Shown in pieces: positions 1 to 8,515 of a DNA stretch of 52,770 bases. Where the stretch lies: NCBI GenBank assembly GCA_030950085.1, contig JAUZRW010000066.1, positions 1 through 52,770 of the forward strand, written 5' to 3'. The notes below the pieces were generated by a model that had not been told where the DNA came from, ran no database searches, and saw nothing but the letters and a program-made list of their open reading frames with translations. A program made the position numbers and the translations under genes. The number at the start of each line of letters is the position of its first letter. Position 1 is the first letter of the stretch. The DNA is from Anaerolineae bacterium. GTDB lineage: Bacteria > Chloroflexota > Anaerolineae > Aggregatilineales > Phototrophicaceae.

Positions 1-136
1 GTACTCGTCTCGGTGCTGAAACTTTCTGTGATATTCGCAGTTATATCTCAACTGCCCGTAAACAGGGGCAAAATGTCATCCAAGTTATTTATGAGGCTCT
101 GCTTGGACGACCCTTTATACCTACCTGAGCAGTTAC
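1..136 (+). mobile_element. Right end of an IS66-like insertion sequence
   Basis: The window opens inside an insertion sequence. Its coding part ends at a TGA at 126-128, and the element appears to end with the bases CAGTTAC at about 130-136, which read outward-in as GTAACTG. This resembles the GTAAGCG-type ends of IS66 family elements. The next eight bases, AAATTGCC (137-144), belong to the interrupted neighbouring gene and would be the target duplication, since IS66 elements usually duplicate 8 bp. The other end lies outside the window, so the inverted repeat and the duplication cannot be confirmed here. Confidence 0.6.
3..128 (+). CDS. C-terminal fragment of an IS66-like transposase (5' end outside window)
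   Basis: This is an open frame from the window edge to a TGA, encoding 41 residues that begin TRLGAETFCDIRSYIS and end LLGRPFIPT. The pattern of a short RSYxSTxRKQG segment followed by a G-P-x-x-P tail just before the stop resembles the C-termini of IS66-type transposases in Chloroflexota and related bacteria, as I recall them. No catalytic residue is visible in so short a piece. The gene points into the glycosyltransferase gene on the opposite strand, and the two reading frames overlap because the interrupted gene runs on into the element. The family assignment rests only on this tail. Confidence 0.6.
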   Translation, partial: TRLGAETFCDIRSYISTARKQGQNVIQVIYEALLGRPFIPT

Positions 137-1327
137 AAATTGCCCTAGTAATAAGCCAAAACGGATGACAAAGAAGCCGATATTCGCTGTGGTGATAATC
201 ACATTGGCATTATCTTGTGCATAGCGCCGACGCACCTTATCAAGCAATGCCTCTGGCTGGGCAAGATGCTCAATAATATCTAGCAGCAGTATTGTTTCAA
301 CCTGGCCTGTCTCATCGTCAAAATCATAATTTTCAATATCTGCTTCAATGGTTTGTGCAGAGAATTGAACCGTTTTGGGATGGATAAACTTATCAATTGA
401 AACCAAGCGGACTTCTTTTTCCGATAGTAACTCTGCCATGAATCCGGGCCCACAACCGATATCGAGAACCGATGATTTCTCCTTCACATGGTCTATTGCA
501 AATTGATGTGAACTCGGAAAACCCAATTTTGGCGTATATTGAGACCCATCAGCCACATAATCAAACTTGGGGTCATAAAAGATGCCAAGCGGGACTAAAC
601 GTGAACGAAATGATGTCATCAAGATGAGGAAGCCATAACGCAAGCCATTGACCCGTGAAATCTCATTCCCATAATAAGTTGGGATAGGAATTTCTTTGAT
701 TCGCTGCTCTGTATCTAGCATTTGAATGATAATATCGGTGTCAAAATCGAAATAATTGGAGTTGAATTGAAACGGAATAGCAGCCAGCGACTCAACACGA
801 TACGCCCGATAGCCACTATGAAATTCCGCTAGGTTCGTTTTGAGGATACGATTTTGAAAAAATGTGAGAATCTGATTGCCAAGCCATTTATAAAGCGGCA
901 TCCCACCTTTGAGCGCATCCGCTTTCTTTATCATCCGCGAACCAAAAACAACATCCGCCTCATCATCAAGAATGGGCAGAACCATCTTGGGGATATATTC
1001 TGGCGCATATTGCCCATCACCATGCAATAAGACAACCACATCAAAGCCATGTTTTAGCGCATAGTGATAACCCAATTTCTGATTACCACCATAGCCCTGA
1101 TTCTGAGGATTTCTCAACACAGTAATAGCACGATTAGGATGCGTTCGTTGATAATCAACCGCCCGATAATAAGTTTCATCAGGTGACTCGTCGTCGATAA
1201 TGAGAACTTCTAAATCGTATCTATCATTTTCCCAAGCCTCATCAGGAATGCGATTGAGAACCTCTGCAATGAAATTTTCGGCATTGTAACTGACGACAAA
1301 AATCAACACTTTTTTCTTGTTAGTCAT
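89..1327 (-). CDS. Bifunctional family 2 glycosyltransferase / SAM methyltransferase, truncated by IS
   Basis: Residues about 5-230 form a GT2 (DPM1-like) glycosyltransferase. They include VSYNAENFI near the start, the acidic IIDDESPD nucleotide-sugar motif, HGDGQYAPE and the GSRM segment. Residues about 270-400 form a class I SAM-dependent methyltransferase with the glycine-rich motif VLDIGCGPG and the LLLDIIEHL motif. Such fusions act in surface polysaccharide or glycolipid synthesis. The native coding sequence stops at LLLGQF (about position 137). The last dozen residues (VTAQVGIKGRPSRAS) are translated from the inserted IS66-like element, so the end of the methyltransferase domain is lost. 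The glycosyltransferase half is intact and could still work. The start ATG at 1327 is followed directly by the GT2 N-terminus. Confidence 0.8.
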   Translation of the reverse strand: MTNKKKVLIFVVSYNAENFIAEVLNRIPDEAWENDRYDLEVLIIDDESPDETYYRAVDYQRTHPNRAITVLRNPQNQGYGGNQKLGYHYALKHGFDVVVLLHGDGQYAPEYIPKMVLPILDDEADVVFGSRMIKKADALKGGMPLYKWLGNQILTFFQNRILKTNLAEFHSGYRAYRVESLAAIPFQFNSNYFDFDTDIIIQMLDTEQRIKEIPIPTYYGNEISRVNGLRYGFLILMTSFRSRLVPLGIFYDPKFDYVADGSQYTPKLGFPSSHQFAIDHVKEKSSVLDIGCGPGFMAELLSEKEVRLVSIDKFIHPKTVQFSAQTIEADIENYDFDDETGQVETILLLDIIEHLAQPEALLDKVRRRYAQDNANVIITTANIGFFVIRFGLLLGQFVTAQVGIKGRPSRAS

Positions 1328-1403
1328 CGAATTGTCCCAATCGCACCCTTACATATCAAGCGGTTGAATTTCAAACAACCCCATTATAGTGCAAAAGGAC
1401 TTC

Positions 1404-2507
1404 CTATACCGTAAACGCTCCATTTTTGTAGAATAGTTCACCATCGACATGAATTTCACTATCCTCGCGCATGTCGCAAATCATATCCCAATGCACGCCA
1501 CTATCATTCTTGCTACCGGTTTCAGGATAGCCTTTGCCGATTGCCATGTGCATTGTGCCGCCAATTTTTTCATCGAACAAAATACTGCCTGTGAATTTGT
1601 TGATACCAAAATTCGTGCCTATCGCAAATTCACCGAGATAGCGTGAACGCGAGTCAGTATCCAATTGTGCATAGAGCAATTCTTCATTTTCTTCGGCACT
1701 CGCCTCAACGACTTTGCCATCTACAAATTTGAGTTCAATGCCTTTCACAGCACGTCCACTGACAATACTCGGATAGCTAAAACGCACCCAACCATTGACA
1801 CTTTCTTCGACGGGACCGGTGAAGATTTCGCCGCTTGGCATATTACGCTTGCCATCACTGTTGATGAAAGTGCGCCCTTCAATACTGAGCGTTAAATCAA
1901 CGTGGAGTCCTTTGCAAGTGACTTCTTTTTTGCCCACTAGCCAATCGACTTTTTTCTGCTGCTCGATACTCAATTTACGCCATTCTGCTGCGGGGTCATC
2001 TTTATCACAGAAGCACGCGCCATAGACAAAATCTTCATATTCTTCGAGACTCATACTCGCCTCTTGTGCCAACCCATCTGTTGGGAAACGCGCCCCAACC
2101 CACTTGAATTCGCCTCTTGCAGAGCGGTCTAGCCGTAAGTTGGTTTGCTCACGCGAGACTCGCGCCACTTCTCGTACTCGTGTACCAGAAATATTGCTCA
2201 TAGCACGGGTATTGCTTGAGCCTGTGATGCGAATATAGGCATCGGCTTTTTCGTAATATAATTGCCGCGATGGGTCAATCCAATTCACTTGCTCTTCGTT
2301 CGCCAAACGATAAAATTGACGAGTCATATAGTCATCACTGTGCATCACTGTGGGATGACCGCCTGCTTCTAGCACAGCCGTATAAATATCACGCAGAATC
2401 GGCAGCGATTCAATATTGCCCAAAATACCCACCCATTCTCCGGCTTGCACTTCGGTTGAATAATTCACCAGTAAATCGGCTAATTTCTGACGGCGGACTT
2501 CACTCAT
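1404..2507 (-). CDS. M29 family aminopeptidase
   Basis: The product is a metallo-aminopeptidase of the M29 (thermophilic AmpS/PepS/AP-T) family that removes N-terminal residues from peptides in the cytoplasm with two bound metal ions. Family hallmarks are the N-terminal LADLLVNYSTEVQAGEWVGI region, the FINSDGKRNMPSGEIFTGPVE stretch with the first metal-binding Glu, the second Glu in a EENEELL-type segment, and the C-terminal HMAIGKGY and HWDMICDM segments carrying the metal-binding His, Tyr and Asp. I place the start at the ATG at 2507 (MSEVRRQK), because a GGAG lies eight bases upstream. The in-frame ATG at 2525 lacks such a site. The protein is then 366 residues, normal for the family. It has no close partner gene. 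Confidence 0.88.
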   Translation of the reverse strand: MSEVRRQKLADLLVNYSTEVQAGEWVGILGNIESLPILRDIYTAVLEAGGHPTVMHSDDYMTRQFYRLANEEQVNWIDPSRQLYYEKADAYIRITGSSNTRAMSNISGTRVREVARVSREQTNLRLDRSARGEFKWVGARFPTDGLAQEASMSLEEYEDFVYGACFCDKDDPAAEWRKLSIEQQKKVDWLVGKKEVTCKGLHVDLTLSIEGRTFINSDGKRNMPSGEIFTGPVEESVNGWVRFSYPSIVSGRAVKGIELKFVDGKVVEASAEENEELLYAQLDTDSRSRYLGEFAIGTNFGINKFTGSILFDEKIGGTMHMAIGKGYPETGSKNDSGVHWDMICDMREDSEIHVDGELFYKNGAFTV

Positions 2508-2602
2508 GCGACATGCTCCATTCAAAAATTTTCAAACATCAGGTTAGCATACCGTAAAATAGAAAGTGCCACTATGGACAATGGTATTGTTGGCATTAAA
2601 GC

Positions 2603-2634
2603 AAAAACCCCTCTCAGTGTTAAAAGGGGTTTTT
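2603..2634 (-). terminator. Bidirectional intrinsic terminator after osmC
   Basis: AAAAACCCCT and AGGGGTTTTT form a 10-bp perfect stem around a 12-base loop, giving a U-run on both strands. It lies just beyond the osmC stop codon, between two genes of the same orientation, and would end osmC transcription before the M29 peptidase gene. Confidence 0.85.
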
Positions 2635-2650
2635 AGGGTGTTGAGATAAA

Positions 2651-3082
2651 TTAACTCAGCAATTTTGCATTCAGATTCATCGTCGGAACGCTGGCGAGTG
2701 CCTTAGAAATGGGGCAACCTGTTTTTGCCTTTTCTGCATAATCAAGGAATTTGGATTCGTCAATACCATCAACATTGCCTTCGACAGTGAGTGTGATTTC
2801 TGTGATAGTGGGTCCACCTTCGCCGGGCGTAAGCGTGACATCAGCACGGGCATTGATGGCATTCACCGTGAAGTCATCGCCACTCAGCAGCGCCGACAAA
2901 AACATCGCATAGCAGCCGGCATGAGCCGCACCAAGCAATTCTTCAGGATTGGTTTTGGGTCCCGTTTCAAAGCGGCTGACGTAATCGTAGCCTGTATCTA
3001 GCACACCACTTTCTACCTTGACAGTGCCTGTTCCTTCTTTCAACGCGCCTTTCCATTCGGCATCCGCATAACGTTTTGGCAT
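2651..3082 (-). CDS. osmC: OsmC family peroxiredoxin
   Basis: This is a 143-residue OsmC/Ohr-family thiol peroxidase that detoxifies organic hydroperoxides in the cytoplasm. Both redox cysteines are visible: one in LLGAAHAGCYAMFLSALL at about residue 57 and the second in KTGCPISKAL at about residue 122. The catalytic Arg that contacts the peroxide is expected near the N-terminus, and the YVSRFETGP segment carries a candidate. The FETGPKTNPEELLGAAHAGC arrangement is closer to the OsmC than to the Ohr subfamily. It is monocistronic, with a terminator 17 bases after the stop. The start is supported by AAGGAG about six bases upstream. Confidence 0.92.
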   Translation of the reverse strand: MPKRYADAEWKGALKEGTGTVKVESGVLDTGYDYVSRFETGPKTNPEELLGAAHAGCYAMFLSALLSGDDFTVNAINARADVTLTPGEGGPTITEITLTVEGNVDGIDESKFLDYAEKAKTGCPISKALASVPTMNLNAKLLS

Positions 3083-3275
3083 AGCAATCTCCTTGATTTC
3101 TCAAATGAATACCAGAAAAATACAACATCGCTATGATACTATAAACGCGCCCGAAAGTACAAAATCATTCCGGTGGGTTTAATATTTTTTGTGATAACTT
3201 TCACCTTTCCCCATTGCCATTCGCCTACTATCATGGACAGCACGATACGAATGAGAGCATAAACTAGCAAAAATC

Positions 3276-4289
3276 ATGTTGAAACTATTGGAACGATTCC
3301 GCAATTTTCTTGGTGAAGGGCGTTTTTGGATGCTGGTTGGTTTATTAGTCACAACCGGTATTGCCAGTTTTGCCCTTGTAATTGTTGATTCTGAACGAAC
3401 CGTCAATACACAGACGATTCTCGCACTAGGCGCAATTGTGGGTGCGGCTGTCATCATTGCTTCACGCTTATCGGCGGCGCAACGGATACATTGGGCAGCG
3501 ATTCTTGCCCCAGCAGTCGGTATCATTGTATTGAGCATATTATTCTACCCACAATATCTACTGGCATCATTCGGCGCGGCTTTTGGTTGGATTATCGCAG
3601 GCAGCATGATATTCGGACGCAGAAATGCCCCGATTCAATACCGCAATGCGATTAAAGCGATGCGAAAAGGCGACTACAAAACGGCTGTCTCTGCAATGGA
3701 TGAACTCATTAAAGAAGAATCTGATAATCCCAATCATTATCGCTTACGAGGACGAATTTTACGCTTATGGGGTAAAAACGGACGGGCGCGGCATGATTAC
3801 GAGGCGATGATTAAACATAGTACGCATGATGGCATCAAAGCGGAGGCATACAACGAATTATCAGAATTAGAGCTACAGGCTAAAAATTATGATAAAGCGC
3901 TGCAAGCTGCCCAAAAAGCATCCGACTTACTGCCCGATGATTGGGTAGCGGCTTATAATCTCGGTATGATTCAAGACCGACTCGGACATTCTCAAGACGT
4001 GATTGAGAATTTACAGCGTGCGCTGGATACAAAAATCAAAGATGCACGCCATCGCTTACTCATTTATTTGTGGATGCTACGCGCCTATTCTCGTTTAGGC
4101 GAGACAGATAAGGCACAATCCGCACTCGATAGTCTTAAGCAAGAAAAAGATAGTCTCGCTGAGTGGCAGCAACTATTAGAGGCTGAAGATGCAGGCGCAT
4201 TACGGACAGTACTCAGTGATGACGTAGCACTTGCAGAACAACTCATCAAGGGTGACGTAGACGTGCTGCAAATTGCGAAAGTACGATAG
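3276..4289 (+). CDS. Membrane-anchored TPR protein
   Basis: The first 115 residues hold about four hydrophobic segments (roughly 17-37, 46-63, 72-90 and 93-114), so the N-terminus is a membrane anchor. From about residue 120 on there are tetratricopeptide-like helices: QYRNAIKAMRKGDYKTAVSA, HYRLRGRILRLWGKNGRA, AYNELSELELQAKNYDKAL and AYNLGMIQDRLGHSQDV, placing a protein-interaction solenoid in the cytoplasm. No enzyme domain is visible. The next gene starts eight bases after its stop and has the same membrane-plus-TPR plan, so the two are probably co-transcribed and may act together. The specific function is unknown. Confidence 0.75.
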   Translation: MLKLLERFRNFLGEGRFWMLVGLLVTTGIASFALVIVDSERTVNTQTILALGAIVGAAVIIASRLSAAQRIHWAAILAPAVGIIVLSILFYPQYLLASFGAAFGWIIAGSMIFGRRNAPIQYRNAIKAMRKGDYKTAVSAMDELIKEESDNPNHYRLRGRILRLWGKNGRARHDYEAMIKHSTHDGIKAEAYNELSELELQAKNYDKALQAAQKASDLLPDDWVAAYNLGMIQDRLGHSQDVIENLQRALDTKIKDARHRLLIYLWMLRAYSRLGETDKAQSALDSLKQEKDSLAEWQQLLEAEDAGALRTVLSDDVALAEQLIKGDVDVLQIAKVR

Positions 4290-4297
4290 GGTAGTTT

Positions 4298-5092
4298 ATG
4301 GGAATCATCATTGGGCTTGCTTCACAGATTCGCATATGGGAAACATCCGCCAAAATTGCATTGGCTGTTGATTTGTTGCTATTGGCAATTGCCTTAACGG
4401 TACTATCCACAAACGAAGCATTACGAACGCCTGCTATGATAGGCTCTGCTGGGTTATTGGTGGCATTACAGGTGATTGTGCTATGGGGCAATCGCAGTAT
4501 GGTGACACCCTTTACTCGCGCACAACGTCACTTCATGGCAGGGGAGTTTGCACAAGTGCGTGATATTTTGCGTACTGATATGGACGAACGTACTGCAAAT
4601 GATAAAACGCTCTCGATTGATGCACTTGTTTTGTTAGGCAATGCGTATCGTCATTTAGCACAATTGCGCGAGAGCGAATCAATTTTGCGAGTCGCTGTCG
4701 CCCGTCGTCCAGAATATCACTTTGCACAATATGGTCTTGCGAAAACACGGCAAGCAGTCGGTGATTACCATGCCACTATCCAATACTTAACAGAAGCTCT
4801 CAAATATGGTGCGCCGTCTGTGATTCGCTTTGACTTAGCCTTTACGCAATATCTACGCGGTGATGATAATGCGAGCCGCGCTGTCTTGAACTCAATACCT
4901 GACATTGAGGATGTGCATCGTGTGCTGATGACAGCTTATATGCGTTCCGAATTAGAAAATGCACCGCCACCAACGGCTAGTCTCATTGAAGCAGGGATGC
5001 CTTTTTGGGAAGCAGAAATCGAACGCTTTGGGCATCTGCCTTATGGTCGTGACCTGCGCGAGATTGTCCAGCAATTGCAACAACTCTCGTGA
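4298..5092 (+). CDS. Membrane protein with TPR-like repeats
   Basis: This is a 264-residue protein with two hydrophobic N-terminal helices (about residues 20-40 and 45-65) followed by helical repeats. The repeats include NAYRHLAQLRESESILRVAV and YGLAKTRQAVGDYHATIQYL, spaced as in TPR proteins. The plan repeats that of the gene upstream, from which it is separated by only eight bases, with AGGG as a possible ribosome site in the gap. The pair looks like an operon, possibly derived by duplication followed by strong divergence. No catalytic motif is visible and no specific function can be assigned. Confidence 0.72.
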   Translation: MGIIIGLASQIRIWETSAKIALAVDLLLLAIALTVLSTNEALRTPAMIGSAGLLVALQVIVLWGNRSMVTPFTRAQRHFMAGEFAQVRDILRTDMDERTANDKTLSIDALVLLGNAYRHLAQLRESESILRVAVARRPEYHFAQYGLAKTRQAVGDYHATIQYLTEALKYGAPSVIRFDLAFTQYLRGDDNASRAVLNSIPDIEDVHRVLMTAYMRSELENAPPPTASLIEAGMPFWEAEIERFGHLPYGRDLREIVQQLQQLS

Positions 5093-5131
5093 AATATATC
5101 CACTATGACCTATCCTGAACTATTTTTCACC

Positions 5132-5160
5132 TTCACTAAAAAGCAACTTTGCGGCATAAT
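5132..5160 (+). promoter_or_regulatory. Putative ileS promoter
   Basis: TTCACT (5132-5137) and CATAAT (5155-5160) are separated by 17 bases, a fair sigma-70-type match. Transcription would begin near 5167, just upstream of the leader reading frame at 5196, giving an ileS leader of about 145 bases. Confidence 0.5.
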
Positions 5161-5195
5161 AAGCGTCTAACTTCAAAGATTTAGGAGGTGTAACA

Positions 5196-5249
5196 GTGGC
5201 GTTAATCGTGCCACAAGCCATTATAGCCGAGATACGGATATGTCCATAA
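5196..5249 (+). CDS. Putative isoleucine-rich leader peptide of ileS
   Basis: A very strong Shine-Dalgarno, AGGAGGTG (5183-5190), sits five bases before a GTG that opens a 17-residue frame, MALIVPQAIIAEIRICP, ending in TAA. Five of 17 codons are Ile (ATC, ATT and three ATA), a marked excess directly upstream of the isoleucyl-tRNA synthetase gene. The ATT-ATA pair lies in the 5' arm (5217-5228) of a 12-bp hairpin with one mismatch, whose 3' arm is 5257-5268. A ribosome stalled at these codons would melt the hairpin. There is no U-run after the hairpin, so control by intrinsic termination is not supported; an effect on translation or Rho access is possible. The frame differs from that of ileS, so it is not an N-terminal extension. 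The role is inference. Confidence 0.5.
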   Translation: MALIVPQAIIAEIRICP

Positions 5250-5311
5250 GCATATAGGCTGTAATGACCGCTAATTCTTTCAAACCGTATCAGACGAATA
5301 CTGGAGAAATC

Positions 5312-8300
5312 ATGTTCAAACCTGTTGAAAAAAATGTCAGCGTCTTGAAAATTGAGCAAGAACAACTCGATTTTTGGCGCTTAAATCGCGTCTTCCAACG
5401 CACCTTAGAAGGTCGTGAAGATGCACCACGCTATGTTTTCTATGAGGGACCGCCCACTGCGAACGGTAAACCCGGTAGTCATCATGTCTTGGCGCGTGCC
5501 TTCAAAGATATGTTCCCACGCTATAAGGTGATGAATGGCTATTACGTCGAACGGCGTGGTGGCTGGGACACTCACGGATTGCCTGTTGAAATTGCTGTCG
5601 AAAAAGAACTGGGTTTCACGGACAAGAAAGACATTGAAGCCTACGGTGTAGCGAAATTCAATGAACTGTGCCGTAAACGTGTTTTTAGCAACATCGCAGA
5701 TTGGGAAAAATTAACTGAACGCATTGCCTACTGGGTCGATTTAGACAATGCTTATATCACCTTCACCAATGATTATATCGAGAGTGTCTGGTGGATTCTT
5801 AAGCAATTCTGGGATAAGGACTTGCTCTATCGCGGTTTTAAGACAATTGCTTATAGCCCAACTTCCGGCACACCCCTCAGTAGCCATGAAGTATCGCTAG
5901 GCTATAAAGACATCACAGACCCTAGCGTTTTTGTGCGTTTTCCGCTTAAAGATGAGCAGGGTGTCTATGTTCTTGCTTGGACGACAACGCCATGGACATT
6001 ACCGGGCAATGCAGCACTAGCTCTGAAAGAAAATGCGGATTACGTGCAAGTCGAAGTCCCAACAGCAGATGGTGAAGGCACAGAGCAACTGATTCTCGCT
6101 GAGGCATTGGTCGATAAGGTGCTTGGTTCACTGGAAGAAGGCGAAGAGCGCAAAATCGTCAAACGCTATCAGGGCAAAGATTTACTTGGCAAACGTTACA
6201 ACCCACTTTATACCTTTGTGCCGACAGATAAAGATTATGCTTATATCATCGCCGGCGATTTTGTCAGCTTGTCAGATGGTACGGGCATCGTTCACATTGC
6301 GCCAGCATTTGGTGAAGATGATAATCGCATGGGGGTGGTACATGATTTACCATTTTTCCTCACAGTCACTGATAATGGGCGCATGATTGAGGCTGTTGAT
6401 AAATTCAAGGGCTTGTGGTTCAAAGATGCCGACAAAGAAATCATCAAAGACCTGAAACAACGGGGTCTGATGTACAAAGTTGAGCAATATACCCATAGTT
6501 ACCCCCACAATTGGCGTGATGGTCAGCCATTAATGTATGTGGCGCGTGAAACATGGTTCATCCGCACAACTGACTACAAAGACACGATGGTTGAAAATAA
6601 CCAAAAAGTGAATTGGGTGCCGCATCATATTAAAGATGGTCGCTTCGGGAATTGGCTAGATGACCTCAAAGAATGGGCATTAGGACGTGAACGATATTGG
6701 GGGACACCACTTCCGGTTTGGGTCGATGACCAAACAGGCGAAATGCGTTGTTTTGGCAGTGTCGCAGAATTGGCAGAAGCCGCTAAACAAGATTTGACAG
6801 AACTCGATTTACACCGTCCCTATGTCGATGATATCACCTTCCCGAATCCCAACGGCAAAGGCGGTACGATGCGCCGTGTGCCGGAAGTGATTGATGTTTG
6901 GTTCGATAGCGGTGCAATGCAACTGGCACAATGGGGTTATCCGCATAAAAATGTCGAGAAATTTGAAGAACAATTTCCGGCGGATTACATCTGCGAAGCG
7001 GTTGACCAGACTCGCGGCTGGTTCTATAGCTTGCACGCCATCGCCTCGATGCTTTTTGAAAGCGTATCATATAAAAATGTGATTTGCCTCGGACATATTC
7101 TGGATGGCAAAGGTCAGAAGATGTCCAAGAGCAAGGGGAATATCGTTGACCCATGGTCGGTCTTAGATGCACATGGCGCAGATGCTTTTCGTTGGTATTT
7201 GTATACATCAGGACAACCCGGCGAACCGCGTCGCTTCTCAGCAGATTTGGTAGGCGAGGTCATCAAGAAATTCTGGCTGACAGTCTGGAATAGCTATAAG
7301 TTCTTTGTCGAATTAGCGAATATCGACGGCTGGACACCCGATGTCGGTGCGCCTGATGTAAAAGACCGTCCGGTACTAGACCGTTGGATTTTGTCAGAAT
7401 TGCATAGCCTCGTGCAAACCGTCACCGAAGGCTATGAAACCTATGACGTGACGAATGCAACGCGCCCGATTGAAGAATTTGTCGATGGACTGAGTAATTG
7501 GTATGTCCGACGCTCAAAAGACCGCTTCTACGGTGATGAACTGACCGATGACAAAAAAGCGGCTTATGCCACGCTCTATGAGTGCTTGACGACACTTGCC
7601 TATCTCTTGGCACCTGCCATGCCATTCTTGAGTGAAAAACTCTACCGCGCCCTCGTTACAGAAGTGGATTCTAATGCCTTGGATAGTGTGCATCTAGCTG
7701 TATGGCCCCAAGCGGATACAGGTAAAATTGACACAGAACTAGCGCGTGAAATGGCACTTGTGCGCCAATTAGTCAGCATGGGACACGCCGCACGTAATAG
7801 TGCCGAATTGAGTGTGCGCCAACCCTTACAGAGTGTCGGCTTTGGCGTGAGTAATGCCGAAGAACGGGCATCTGTAACTAAATACGATGCGGTCATCAAA
7901 AATGAACTAAACGTCAAAAATATCGAAATTTTGCAAGAGGCAGCTGGAGTGACAAGCTACACTCTCAAGCCGGATTTCTCCAAGTTAGGGCGGAAATTGC
8001 GCGGCGATGTGAAGAAAGTAGCGAATGCCCTGCAAAATGCGAATGACACTGATGCCGCAAATTGGGGACGTGCCTTGCTCAAAGATGAGACGATTACGCT
8101 CACCGTTGATGGCAAAGTATACGACCTTGCGCCGGATGAAGTCGAGGTGCGCCAAGAATCAGCCGCAGAAGGCTATGTCATCTATGAAGATAGGGGCTAC
8201 GTTGCTGCACTGAACACCAATTTGACCGATGACCTTATGAAAGAACGTCTCGCAAACGAGGTACAGCGTCGGATTCAGGTGGCACGCAAAGATGCCGATT

Positions 8301-8515
8301 TCAACATCGAAGACCGTATCGAAATTTTGTATCAGGCGAGCGATAACTTACAAGCGGCTATCGAGCAATTCAGCGAACGGATTCAGCGTGAAACCCTCGC
8401 CAACAGTATGACGCAGGGCGATAGTAGCAATGGCTTCTTCACGAAGGATTTCAGTAGCGATTTGCCCAAAGACCTGAAAGACGAAAAACTCGTTATCAGT
8501 GTCAAGCAAGTCTAA
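5312..8515 (+). CDS. ileS: Isoleucyl-tRNA synthetase, type 2, with GXHH active-site motif
   Basis: The enzyme charges tRNA-Ile with isoleucine. The start is taken at ATG 5312 (MFKPVEKN) because GGAG lies six bases upstream; an in-frame ATG at 5264 has no such site. That gives 1067 residues, the long form typical of IleRS2. The editing domain is present (WTTTPWTLPGNAALAL), and the KMSKS loop is QKMSKSKGN with K603 as its first Lys. The class I HIGH signature reads GKPGSHHVLAR (G55-S56-H57-H58). The first and third positions of HxGH are thus exchanged to GxHH, a variant reported in some IleRS2 enzymes and linked to extreme mupirocin resistance. The C-terminal anticodon-binding part is complete. 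A leader frame rich in Ile codons precedes the gene. Confidence 0.96.
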   Translation: MFKPVEKNVSVLKIEQEQLDFWRLNRVFQRTLEGREDAPRYVFYEGPPTANGKPGSHHVLARAFKDMFPRYKVMNGYYVERRGGWDTHGLPVEIAVEKELGFTDKKDIEAYGVAKFNELCRKRVFSNIADWEKLTERIAYWVDLDNAYITFTNDYIESVWWILKQFWDKDLLYRGFKTIAYSPTSGTPLSSHEVSLGYKDITDPSVFVRFPLKDEQGVYVLAWTTTPWTLPGNAALALKENADYVQVEVPTADGEGTEQLILAEALVDKVLGSLEEGEERKIVKRYQGKDLLGKRYNPLYTFVPTDKDYAYIIAGDFVSLSDGTGIVHIAPAFGEDDNRMGVVHDLPFFLTVTDNGRMIEAVDKFKGLWFKDADKEIIKDLKQRGLMYKVEQYTHSYPHNWRDGQPLMYVARETWFIRTTDYKDTMVENNQKVNWVPHHIKDGRFGNWLDDLKEWALGRERYWGTPLPVWVDDQTGEMRCFGSVAELAEAAKQDLTELDLHRPYVDDITFPNPNGKGGTMRRVPEVIDVWFDSGAMQLAQWGYPHKNVEKFEEQFPADYICEAVDQTRGWFYSLHAIASMLFESVSYKNVICLGHILDGKGQKMSKSKGNIVDPWSVLDAHGADAFRWYLYTSGQPGEPRRFSADLVGEVIKKFWLTVWNSYKFFVELANIDGWTPDVGAPDVKDRPVLDRWILSELHSLVQTVTEGYETYDVTNATRPIEEFVDGLSNWYVRRSKDRFYGDELTDDKKAAYATLYECLTTLAYLLAPAMPFLSEKLYRALVTEVDSNALDSVHLAVWPQADTGKIDTELAREMALVRQLVSMGHAARNSAELSVRQPLQSVGFGVSNAEERASVTKYDAVIKNELNVKNIEILQEAAGVTSYTLKPDFSKLGRKLRGDVKKVANALQNANDTDAANWGRALLKDETITLTVDGKVYDLAPDEVEVRQESAAEGYVIYEDRGYVAALNTNLTDDLMKERLANEVQRRIQVARKDADFNIEDRIEILYQASDNLQAAIEQFSERIQRETLANSMTQGDSSNGFFTKDFSSDLPKDLKDEKLVISVKQV

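Noticed and set aside
3179-3538. Minus-strand frame of 119 codons opposite the first TPR membrane gene
   Set aside because: It is antisense to the hydrophobic N-terminus of a better-supported gene and has no ribosome site.
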